64,000 nucleotides of DNA from Acinetobacter rudis (GTDB taxonomy: Bacteria > Pseudomonadota > Gammaproteobacteria > Pseudomonadales > Moraxellaceae), in assembly GCF_031157835.1 (NCBI RefSeq), contig NZ_JAVIDR010000007.1:62001-126000 (forward strand), in the 5' to 3' direction. The stretch's first letter is position 1. Each line of letters starts with the position of its first letter. Under the pieces are notes generated by a model that worked only from the letters and a program-made list of their open reading frames with translations, was not told where the DNA came from and made no database searches. Made by a program: the position numbers and the translations under genes. Positions 16,884-24,428 of the stretch are shown one piece after another.

Positions 16884-17666
16884 ATGAACAATCTGCAATG
16901 GCTTGATGAAGTAAAATTTAACTCACAAGGTTTAATTCCTGCAATTGCTCAAGAGCATCACACTGGGCGAGTTTTGATGGTTGCATGGATGAACCGTGAA
17001 GCGTTACAACTGACAGCTGAAAAAAATCAAGCCGTTTATTTTTCACGCTCCCGTTCTAAGTTATGGCATAAAGGTGAGGAATCTGGCCACTTTCAAACCG
17101 TACATGAAATCCGTTTAGACTGTGATGCAGATGTGATTATCCTTCAAGTGGAACAGCATGGTGGTATTGCATGTCATACAGGTCGTCATTCTTGTTTCTA
17201 TCGCAAGCTTACCCCTCAAGGCTGGGAAATTGTAGATGCTCAAATCAAGGACCCAGAGCAAATCTATGCTGAGAAATCGACTAATCCTCATACTCTCGCA
17301 ATGCAAAATTCAACAGCAAAAGCTGAGGCTGTAGAGGTACTCGACTACCTAGGCAAGATGATGGCTGAGCGTAAACAAGCGAATCCAGATTCATCATATA
17401 TAGCAAAGCTCTATCATAAGGGTTTAAACAAAATTTTAGAAAAAGTGGGTGAAGAAAGTGTAGAGCTCATTTTGGCAGCAAAAGAATATCAACAAGAGAA
17501 AAGTGCTGACAACAAAAATGACCTCATCTATGAAATCGCTGACCTTTGGTTCCACTGTATTGTAATGATGGGTTATTTTGATCTAGAACCTCATACAATA
17601 TTAGATGAGCTTGCACGTCGCCAAGGATTATCTGGTCTCACTGAAAAAGCCAACCGTACACACTAA
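16884..17666 (+). CDS. hisIE: Bifunctional phosphoribosyl-AMP cyclohydrolase / phosphoribosyl-ATP pyrophosphatase
   Basis: This 260-residue fusion enzyme performs the second and third steps of histidine synthesis. The N-terminal HisI domain shows [26 protein letters not shown] and the zinc-binding [12 protein letters not shown]...CHTGRHSC. The C-terminal HisE domain (from about residue 150) shows the MazG-like EExxE in [14 protein letters not shown] and later EIADLWFH. The ATG at 16884 ([12 protein letters not shown]) matches the family start. The TTG- or GTG-initiated extension upstream (from 16800) has no family support. The gene is a singleton here, away from other his genes. Confidence 0.95.
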   Translation: MNNLQWLDEVKFNSQGLIPAIAQEHHTGRVLMVAWMNREALQLTAEKNQAVYFSRSRSKLWHKGEESGHFQTVHEIRLDCDADVIILQVEQHGGIACHTGRHSCFYRKLTPQGWEIVDAQIKDPEQIYAEKSTNPHTLAMQNSTAKAEAVEVLDYLGKMMAERKQANPDSSYIAKLYHKGLNKILEKVGEESVELILAAKEYQQEKSADNKNDLIYEIADLWFHCIVMMGYFDLEPHTILDELARRQGLSGLTEKANRTH

Positions 17667-18064
17667 CCATAATTCTCCCCACAGACATGATTCTTCTGTA
17701 TGTGGGGGGAAAAGTCATAATACTTTGTTTGTTTTATTTCAAATGATCTTATACACACATTTAGTTTAACGACTGTAATATAAGTTCAATCATTTATATC
17801 AATTCGATTCAACATCATCTTGAATAAATCTGCCCCCTATCACAAGTTACACACTCATTAAGCCAGTCAAAATCTCACTTCTCAAATATTGGTATAACCT
17901 GCTTACTTAAATTATTTTTCTTGCTGTCAGATCAAATCTAAAATTTATCAACATGATGCTACAAGTATTGCAGAACTCATGCTGAGCTACCTAAAAAACA
18001 AACAGTTTCCCCCTAGCACAACCATTAGATTGAAAACTTGTTTTTGAGTATTGATCACAAGATT
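17667..18064. other. Non-coding gap between hisIE and a LysR-family gene
   Basis: This is a gap of about 400 bases. It holds an 11-bp hairpin (17673-17711) just after hisIE and then AT-rich sequence upstream of the LysR-family start. I see no convincing ORF, tRNA or repeat in the remainder. The region presumably carries the lysR promoter. Confidence 0.6.
17673..17711. terminator. Hairpin after hisIE, probable transcript end
   Basis: The stem TTCTCCCCACA/TGTGGGGGGAA has 11 bp with one G-T pair, and shorter self-complementary sequence (ACAGA/TCTGT) in the loop. No clear T-run follows on the plus strand, so it is a terminator-like hairpin of uncertain strength. Confidence 0.5.
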
Positions 18065-18922
18065 ATGGCTTTAAAGTTATCTCAACTTGCAATATTTTGT
18101 GCCCTTGTTGAAGAAGGAAGTATCTACGCTGCTGCAGAAAAAGTATATTGTGTCCCTTCCAATATTACCTCACGCATTAAAGACTTAGAACAAAGTCTAA
18201 ATGTTGCTTTATTTTATCGTGAACATCGAAAATTAAATATTACGCCAGAAGGGCGAATCTTTTATTTCAAAGCCAAAGCAATTTTAGAACAAACACAACA
18301 GTGTCAAAATTTATTTCGCTCACCACATGCAATTGGCACCCTTCACATTGGTGGATTAAATTCCTTATTCCATTGCTATATTCAGCCACAAAGCATGATA
18401 TTTTTACAACAGCAACATCAGGTTCAACTCAACCTACATACTGGCACAAGCAAGGACTTGATAGATAAACTCATTCAAGCTGAACTGGATATCATTTTTA
18501 TCGACCATCCAATCTATCGAGATCATATTCAATCGCTATGTATTGCCACTGAACCTTATTACTTACTCAGTCAAGCAGCCAGTTTAGTTGAACTACAGCA
18601 TCACTCAACTGCATATACCTTATTCACAAGTCAATCGACCAACCAACACCCCACTCATCTACATGCTTGGTTAGAACAGCAACTACAGTACCAACGCCAT
18701 TGTCAACTCGACAGTGACAGCCATGTTATAGATGCAGTACAACAAGGCTTAGGGTTTGGCATCATTCCATCTACTATGATCACAGAAGCAACAAAGCATC
18801 AACTATATTGCTTTGCTATTCCCGACCTAAGTCAAAACATTTATATGTTATGGCATAACGCTCACCCATCTAAGCTGCTGCAAGCATTTGTGCACCTTTA
18901 CGACATAGAAAAATCCTCCTGA
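18065..18922 (+). CDS. LysR-family transcriptional regulator
   Basis: This 285-residue protein has an N-terminal winged helix-turn-helix: LSQLAIFCALVEEGSIYAAA, then SNITSRIKDLEQSLNVALFYR. A LysR-type effector domain follows (HIGGLNSLFHCYIQP onward, with VIDAVQQGLGFGIIP near the end). I start it at the ATG at 18065, which puts the helix-turn-helix at the usual position. A TTG at 18038 is possible but less likely. The helix-turn-helix has a cysteine (VYCVPSN) where serine is more usual. Effector and targets are unknown. Its nearest neighbour is the convergent phoX-like gene. Confidence 0.85.
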   Translation: MALKLSQLAIFCALVEEGSIYAAAEKVYCVPSNITSRIKDLEQSLNVALFYREHRKLNITPEGRIFYFKAKAILEQTQQCQNLFRSPHAIGTLHIGGLNSLFHCYIQPQSMIFLQQQHQVQLNLHTGTSKDLIDKLIQAELDIIFIDHPIYRDHIQSLCIATEPYYLLSQAASLVELQHHSTAYTLFTSQSTNQHPTHLHAWLEQQLQYQRHCQLDSDSHVIDAVQQGLGFGIIPSTMITEATKHQLYCFAIPDLSQNIYMLWHNAHPSKLLQAFVHLYDIEKSS

Positions 18923-18943
18923 CCACTGCGTGATCAGGAGGAT
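18911..18943 (-). terminator. Rho-independent terminator of the phoX-like gene
   Basis: A perfect 10-bp stem ATCCTCCTGA/TCAGGAGGAT with an 11-base loop is followed, on the minus strand, by TTTTTC. It overlaps the stop codon of the convergent lysR gene. Confidence 0.8.
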
Positions 18944-18963
18944 CATTGTCATTCAATCAGTTA

Positions 18964-20955
18964 TTATTTGCTGACTTTGTTCTCAAGTGATGGTGCAACT
19001 GGGTCTGCGGTCAAATACCCCACTTCAGCTGCAAAACGATCATTAAAGCTTGCACGAATCAATGGATCTAATTGGTCTTTTACTTCATTATGAAGGCTAG
19101 TCCAATCCCCTGCATGTTGGAAATTACTCATAATATAAGTCCAACCATTGATTGAATCTACGGCATGTAAACCTGTAGATTCTGCACCAGCAGGACAAGA
19201 TAACAAACGGTCAAGTTGTCCACTTTCCACGTTATACGCCCATAAATAGTTATTTACGTGGTTACCACTATCTTCACCAATAAATAGGGTGCGTAATGTT
19301 TCAGAGAACTTCAAGTTATCTGGACTTGCAATTTTATCAGGATGTGCAGTGTTACCAATTTTTAAAGGATCAGTATTGGCAGCAATATCTTGTCCCATCA
19401 ACAGCATTTTAGATTGGTAAGGCACCCAGTCGCTTTTCATAGCAGCATTTTTGTCATCAAACATATTACCTTTCATATCATGTGCCAAAACACCACCCGC
19501 TTTAAGCGTACTGGCAAACGCCACATTATGCGCTGCAACCCATCCTTTACCGTCTTTAATCATTGAGTCTTGGATATTTGCAAGTGCAGAATAAGCAACT
19601 TTATCTTTAATATTAATCGTTGTACCTTCCATCTTAGTGAAGGCCATACTTGCACCTTTAAGTGCCGCATAACGATGTGTTTCTAGGAAAGCAGCTGCTT
19701 TTTCCATACCCGGTTTAACTTTAACCCAGAGCTTAACTTTATTTAGAACAATTTCCGTGAAGCTCGCATCATTTGGATTAACTACAACACTTTCCATGAT
19801 GTCTTCAGGTTTAATGCCTTTTTTAACAAGATCTTCAATTTCTTTACTTGTTGCATGGCCTAAATGAATCCATTTCATTTGTGCAGTTGAAGTTTCTGTA
19901 AGCTGTGATGTGTATTTAGCGACATATAAATTACCAGCTGACAAATCTTTTTCTTTATCTGCAATAAATAAGAATAAGCCACCGTTGGTATAGTCATCAC
20001 CCATCAAAGCCGTACGTTGGTCTGGCATTACATGAATTAATTCATGTGAAATACGGCCCATACAATAGTGTTTTTTAATGCTACCTGTACCATCTTTATT
20101 TACGATTACTTCAGGCATATGACCATAGTTATAAGGATTTGCTTTATTCTCATCACCATAGAGGTTTTTACTAAAAGCTTTTAGTACTTTCAGTCCAGTA
20201 CCAATGTCTTGGTCAAAAGCATCAGGTTCATATTCTTCACTTGATAAATGCGTACCCCATGGCGATAGACTCGCACCACATGTAATCCACAAACCATTTA
20301 CAGCAGAAGTATTTACATTGTGATATTTCACTAGTTCTAAATGACCCGTTTTAGGATCTTGGTCTAAGCTCAAAATCGCAATAGGTGATGGCAACTTACC
20401 ATACATATCATTGCCACCTTGGTCACGTGTTGTATATTCAAACTGTACAACAGCAAATACTGGATTACCTTTAACACCAGCAACTTTTGCATCGTTAACA
20501 GTCAACATTGAGCTACCATCTGGACAATCTGAGAAGAACTGTCGTGGTGTTCCTGTTTTATCCATAATTGGCTGTTGATTAATATCAACATAACCACCAG
20601 CAATCACTTTATTACCAGCATGGTCAACAACCAATTCACCAGTTTTAAAGAAGGTTTTATGTGCCAACTTAAAGTCTGTTTTGCTGTTGTCATCCCAAGT
20701 CAATGAAAGTCCTGAAGCAACGGCTGTCATTGCCATTGCTGCCGGATTTTTTAATGACGGCGCATCCATAGGTGTAAATGTTGCTGATTTTAATTTCGCA
20801 GGCTTAATCGGGGGTACTACGGTTGCTGTATCTTTGTCATCACCACAACCGGTTAAAGCTGCTGAAGTTGCCATTACCCCAAGTGGTAAGAAAGGAATAC
20901 TGGCTAACCATTTAATCACTTCACGACGTGTATGTTGGCTGGCTGGTTGAGTCAT
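18964..20955 (-). CDS. PhoX/DUF839-family protein, Tat-exported lipoprotein
   Basis: This 663-residue protein is of the DUF839 (PhoX-like) family: Tat-secreted Ca/Fe-dependent alkaline phosphatases and relatives. The N-terminus has a twin-arginine signal (TRREVIKWL, R10-R11), a hydrophobic stretch and a lipobox LTGC with Cys37. The mature protein is therefore probably a lipid-anchored periplasmic or surface protein. Family stretches include CGASLSPWGTHLSSEEYEPD, MGRISHELIHVMPDQ and LFIGEDSGNHVNNYLWAYN. The metal ligands cannot be confirmed by eye. A Pho-box-like site lies upstream. It is monocistronic, with its own terminator. Confidence 0.85.
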   Translation of the reverse strand: MTQPASQHTRREVIKWLASIPFLPLGVMATSAALTGCGDDKDTATVVPPIKPAKLKSATFTPMDAPSLKNPAAMAMTAVASGLSLTWDDNSKTDFKLAHKTFFKTGELVVDHAGNKVIAGGYVDINQQPIMDKTGTPRQFFSDCPDGSSMLTVNDAKVAGVKGNPVFAVVQFEYTTRDQGGNDMYGKLPSPIAILSLDQDPKTGHLELVKYHNVNTSAVNGLWITCGASLSPWGTHLSSEEYEPDAFDQDIGTGLKVLKAFSKNLYGDENKANPYNYGHMPEVIVNKDGTGSIKKHYCMGRISHELIHVMPDQRTALMGDDYTNGGLFLFIADKEKDLSAGNLYVAKYTSQLTETSTAQMKWIHLGHATSKEIEDLVKKGIKPEDIMESVVVNPNDASFTEIVLNKVKLWVKVKPGMEKAAAFLETHRYAALKGASMAFTKMEGTTINIKDKVAYSALANIQDSMIKDGKGWVAAHNVAFASTLKAGGVLAHDMKGNMFDDKNAAMKSDWVPYQSKMLLMGQDIAANTDPLKIGNTAHPDKIASPDNLKFSETLRTLFIGEDSGNHVNNYLWAYNVESGQLDRLLSCPAGAESTGLHAVDSINGWTYIMSNFQHAGDWTSLHNEVKDQLDPLIRASFNDRFAAEVGYLTADPVAPSLENKVSK

Positions 20956-21011
20956 AATGTGGCCTAATCATAAGAATTTCCTAAAGATACAAAGCAATCT
21001 AAGAAATTTAG

Positions 21012-21029
21012 GTGACATTTCAATTGCAG
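21012..21029 (-). promoter_or_regulatory. Pho-box-like direct repeat upstream of the phoX-like gene
   Basis: Read on the minus strand, CTGCAAT and ATGTCAC are 11 bases apart start to start. Together they match the PhoB box halves (CTGTCAT-N4-CTGTCAT) at about 10 of 14 positions. TTAGAT, 9 bases further on, could be the -10. The site lies about 60 bases upstream of the start at 20955. The match is imperfect. Confidence 0.35.
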
Positions 21030-21212
21030 CAATCCTTCAATTTCAAGACAATTATCATTCGAACAAAAATATCGATATAAAAAAGACGCTTATTTTTATA
21101 CAACTCACCACTGATAGCCTGAGATACGCATAGCAGATAAACACCTCTTTGTGCTTCTGCTTCTTTAGTTATTCTTTGCTATACTCGGTATGCCCATAAC
21201 GACCCATAAATC

Positions 21213-22721
21213 ATGACTGCTTCTGAACTGCTTCATCCTACAGCCGAACAAGTACTTGCGATTAATCAAGCACAACAAGGTCAATCCTTCAAAGTGATTG
21301 CTTATGCTGGTACAGGTAAAACCACAACCTTACAAATGATCAGTGCTGCTATGCCTCAGCGCCGTGGAATGTATTTGGCTTTTAACAAGGCAATTGCTAG
21401 TGAAGCCCAACAAAAGTTTCATCGTAATGTGGACTGTCGTACTTTTCACTCCTTGGCATATCGAAGTGTAGCCCGTGGCATTACCGATAAACTGCGTTTA
21501 CCTCGTTTAAGCCCAAGTTTTATGGCCAAAGCGTATCGTTTAGAACCAATAACCTTACGTCGGTTAATGGGGGGGCGCTATGAAAAATTTGTTTTGATGC
21601 CGAGTCGTTTAGCAAGTCTCGTTGCTAATGCTGTCAGTTATTTTTGTTCAACCAGTTCACAATATCCCGCACCACGACATATTCAGGCTCCATCTTGGTT
21701 ACATGCCGATGATATTGAAACACTGCAACAGTATCTTTACCCAGCTGTAGAAAGACGCTGGTTAGAATCTACTGACTCACAGCATCAAGCAGGTATTGGG
21801 CATGATGTGTACTTAAAACTTTGGGCACTTTCTGACCCTAATATTCCAGCCGATTATGTTTTGTTTGATGAAGCTCAAGATGCAGATCCACTCATGTTAG
21901 GTATCTTGTTACGTCAGCGTAATACACAGGTTATCTATGTTGGTGATGCACATCAGCAAATTTATGCATGGAGAGGTGCAGTCAATGCCATGCAACAACT
22001 TCCCTTACCTGAGTCTCGTTTAACAACCTCATTTCGTTTTGGTGAAGATATTGCTCATGTTGCCAATGCTCTTTTAGGGGCACTTGATGAGAAAGTTCCT
22101 TTGCTGGGAAATCCTGAGCTTAAATCACGTGTTGTCAATAAGCCTCATACGAAAATGCGTGATGCAATTTTATGCCGTACCAATGCCCGTGCAATGGAGC
22201 TGTTACTCTCTGGCTTAGTTCAAGGAGATAAAGTCAGTTTGCAAGCCGATCATGTCAAACTCAATCGCTTTGTTGATGCAGCAAGTTTGTTAAAACAGGG
22301 CAAAAGGGTCGTTGATGTTCCAGAATTAGCTTGGTTTAACTCATGGCATGATGTTCATGAATATTGCGAAACAAATGATGGTAGTGATATCAAACCTTTG
22401 GTAAAGTTAGTTGATGAACATGGTACAGACCCATTGAAAAAGGCACTTGCAAAGATCACACCGATCACAGAAGCAGATTACGTGATTTCAACTGCACATA
22501 AAGCCAAAGGCCTAGAATGGAACCGTGTGCATCTAGAAGATGACTATCAATTTAAAATTAATGGCTTAGAACATAAAATTAGTGATGAAGAGCTGAGATT
22601 ATTATATGTGGCGTGTACTCGAGCTAAAGTTAGCTTAAATATTCACCATATTTATGATTTAGTACAACAACTTAAAATCAAAACGACATCCGATCGTTCC
22701 AAGAATAAAGTCACAGTCTAA
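21213..22721 (+). CDS. UvrD-like superfamily 1 DNA helicase
   Basis: This is a compact 502-residue SF1A helicase. Motifs in order: Walker A AYAGTGKTTTL (residues about 30-40), an insertion with TFHSLAYRS, motif II VLFDEAQDADP, motif III VYVGDAHQQIYAWRGA, a motif IV-like FRFGEDIAH, motif V STAHKAKGLEW and motif VI LRLLYVACTRAK. All are intact, so it should be an active ATP-driven translocase. It is shorter than UvrD or Rep (about 670-720 residues) and closer in layout to FBH1-like helicases. It lies 38 bases upstream of an ABC-type ATPase gene, and the two are probably an operon. Confidence 0.85.
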   Translation: MTASELLHPTAEQVLAINQAQQGQSFKVIAYAGTGKTTTLQMISAAMPQRRGMYLAFNKAIASEAQQKFHRNVDCRTFHSLAYRSVARGITDKLRLPRLSPSFMAKAYRLEPITLRRLMGGRYEKFVLMPSRLASLVANAVSYFCSTSSQYPAPRHIQAPSWLHADDIETLQQYLYPAVERRWLESTDSQHQAGIGHDVYLKLWALSDPNIPADYVLFDEAQDADPLMLGILLRQRNTQVIYVGDAHQQIYAWRGAVNAMQQLPLPESRLTTSFRFGEDIAHVANALLGALDEKVPLLGNPELKSRVVNKPHTKMRDAILCRTNARAMELLLSGLVQGDKVSLQADHVKLNRFVDAASLLKQGKRVVDVPELAWFNSWHDVHEYCETNDGSDIKPLVKLVDEHGTDPLKKALAKITPITEADYVISTAHKAKGLEWNRVHLEDDYQFKINGLEHKISDEELRLLYVACTRAKVSLNIHHIYDLVQQLKIKTTSDRSKNKVTV

Positions 22722-22759
22722 ATATAATAAATTAGCTGTGGCTCTCATAAGGTGAATTT

Positions 22760-24130
22760 ATGAAGCTAAACAGCATACAGTTAAAACAAACTTATTGCTT
22801 TCAACATATCAAAATTGATTTCCAACACAATCAGTACCCTATTACCGCATTCATCGGTACACAAGCGAGTGGAAAAACGGCCATTCTTAAAAACATTTAT
22901 CATGCGCTCAGTTGGTTCCCTGCCCGTTTTAAAGATTTACGCACTTCAGGCATTGTGATGCCAGATCAAGACATTCGACATGATGCTACTTACTCTAAAA
23001 TTGATATTTGCATAGAAATTCCAAATGAAATTGGTCAACTTCCAGAGTCAAGCAATGCAAAAAGTAATAGCCTTAATCAGTGCCAATGGCAACTTTTTAA
23101 AGTCTTACGTCAAGATGGCTTAGGTGTAAGCAAAGTTGAGTGTACCCAACTCGAACAATGTATAACGCTCTATCACCACGCACTTAAACAAGATCCATTA
23201 CAAGGCATGCCCTTAATTGCTTATTACCCAAGTGCACGTTTTGTTAATGAAATTAGTTTGATGAGTAAGAATACTCCCAATATTTGGCAAACACATTCTG
23301 GCTATGAACTCACCGCCCTTACCGTTACCACATTTTCTCGTTTTTTTGAGTGGTTACGTGAAAGCTCCGACATCGAAAATGCCCAAAGCACTTATCTATT
23401 ACAACAACTACTGAATATACCGCAAATTGAAGGTCAGACAGAAAATCAACTTGAACAAAAAATTATGCAACTTCGATCACAGCAGCATAGTTCAAGTCTC
23501 TTTATTTTAAAAAATGCACTCAATCAAATTTTTCCAGAACTGACCGATATTTATCTTGAGTATTATCCTAAACTTCAATTAGTCGTCTGTTATCAACAAC
23601 AAACGCTGAACTATCTACAGCTTTCTAGCAGTTTAAAAATTTGGATTGCATTAATTGGTGATGTTGTTCGACGTCTTTGTTTACTTAATCCAATGAGCAT
23701 CACCCCCTGTCAAGAAGGTGAAGGGATTTTGATTATTGATCAAATTGATGCAGAGTTGGACCCTGAGTTTTGCAGTATTATACTTGATCGCTTACATACA
23801 ACCTTCCCTCAACTGCAAATTATCGTCAGCGCACAACATCAGGCTATACTTGAAAACTCTGCATATTTTCAATACTTTAATCTGAATAAAAATGGAATTA
23901 GTGAAATTCCACGCCAGAAAATTTGGCAAGAACATCAACATTATTATGATCAAATCATTCAAGAAGAGCTCTCGTCTGTAGAAGTTGAACAATTAAACAA
24001 TCAAGATGAATTATCCAAAGCACAAGAAATTTTCGACCAAATTCAAAAACTAAACCATCAACAACAAGCTGAACTACAACGCTTATTACAAGCCGATGAT
24101 GATTGTTCTACAGAAATAAGCACTTATTAG
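22760..24130 (+). CDS. AAA/ABC-type ATPase with altered Walker B, partner of the helicase
   Basis: This 456-residue RecF/SMC-like ATP-binding protein has N-terminal Walker A AFIGTQASGKTAILKN (residues about 30-45). A middle region with YYPSARFVNEI follows, then a signature-like LSSSLKIW (normally LSSGE) and Walker B GILIIDQIDAELDP (residues about 322-335). The usual catalytic glutamate after the Walker B aspartate is glutamine (codon CAA in GAT CAA). The H-loop is present as IVSAQHQAIL. No TOPRIM or nuclease domain follows; the C-terminus is a coiled-coil-like, glutamine-rich tail. It should bind ATP but may hydrolyse it poorly. The function is unknown; context suggests DNA processing with the upstream helicase. 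Confidence 0.8.
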   Translation: MKLNSIQLKQTYCFQHIKIDFQHNQYPITAFIGTQASGKTAILKNIYHALSWFPARFKDLRTSGIVMPDQDIRHDATYSKIDICIEIPNEIGQLPESSNAKSNSLNQCQWQLFKVLRQDGLGVSKVECTQLEQCITLYHHALKQDPLQGMPLIAYYPSARFVNEISLMSKNTPNIWQTHSGYELTALTVTTFSRFFEWLRESSDIENAQSTYLLQQLLNIPQIEGQTENQLEQKIMQLRSQQHSSSLFILKNALNQIFPELTDIYLEYYPKLQLVVCYQQQTLNYLQLSSSLKIWIALIGDVVRRLCLLNPMSITPCQEGEGILIIDQIDAELDPEFCSIILDRLHTTFPQLQIIVSAQHQAILENSAYFQYFNLNKNGISEIPRQKIWQEHQHYYDQIIQEELSSVEVEQLNNQDELSKAQEIFDQIQKLNHQQQAELQRLLQADDDCSTEISTY

Positions 24131-24318
24131 TTGGTGTTTTGTACAAATCTGCGTTGTTTAGCTAGATGCTCCACATTATCGGCATATAATTTAAAACTGT
24201 GCGCAAAAACATTTGATGTTGTTTTTCCCCTGTAATAAGATTTAGTTACTTAGTTCACTCTCAACAGGGTGAATTTGTTTTTTTGTTTTTTTACAAGTCG
24301 CGCAACACAACTTGTTCT

Positions 24319-24353
24319 TTTACTGTAGAAAATTAAACACTTTCGACAGTAAA
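24319..24353 (+). promoter_or_regulatory. Stem-loop in the mrp operon leader
   Basis: The arms TTTACTGT and ACAGTAAA pair over 8 bp. After one mismatch the stem continues with GAAA/TTTC, giving about 12 pairs with an 8-10 base loop. It lies about 75 bases before the proposed mrpA start and could be part of a structured regulatory leader. Confidence 0.4.
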
Positions 24354-24405
24354 CACTTGGACCTCTCATTGAGCTCCTTTAATTACCGAAAATTAACATT
24401 CATTC

Positions 24406-24419
24406 TAGGTTTCGACCTA
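24406..24419 (+). promoter_or_regulatory. UUCG tetraloop hairpin just before mrpA
   Basis: TAGGT and ACCTA close on a TTCG loop, an exceptionally stable RNA tetraloop. It ends 9 bases before the TTG at 24429. Its 5-prime arm contains the only AGG near this start, so it may hide a ribosome-binding site. Confidence 0.4.
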
Positions 24420-24428
24420 TACACGACA

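Larger units (their letters stand above)
24131..24428 (+). other. Leader region upstream of the mrp operon
   Basis: This gap of about 300 bases separates the ATPase gene and mrpA. TATAAT at 24185-24190 is a perfect -10 hexamer without a clear -35. Downstream, two hairpins (24319-24353 and 24406-24419) precede the mrpA start. Long T-runs near 24270-24290 stand between. No protein-coding gene is apparent. Confidence 0.5.

Noticed and set aside
21213..24130. Gabija-like (GajA/GajB) defence system
   Set aside because: The helicase resembles GajB in type, but the ATPase has no TOPRIM nuclease domain and the gene order is reversed. The surrounding genes are core genes, not a defence island.
24312..24428. 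N-terminal extension of MrpA from a TTG at 24312
   Set aside because: It would add 39 residues with no hydrophobic or family character before the first membrane segment, with no ribosome-binding site, and it covers the leader hairpins.
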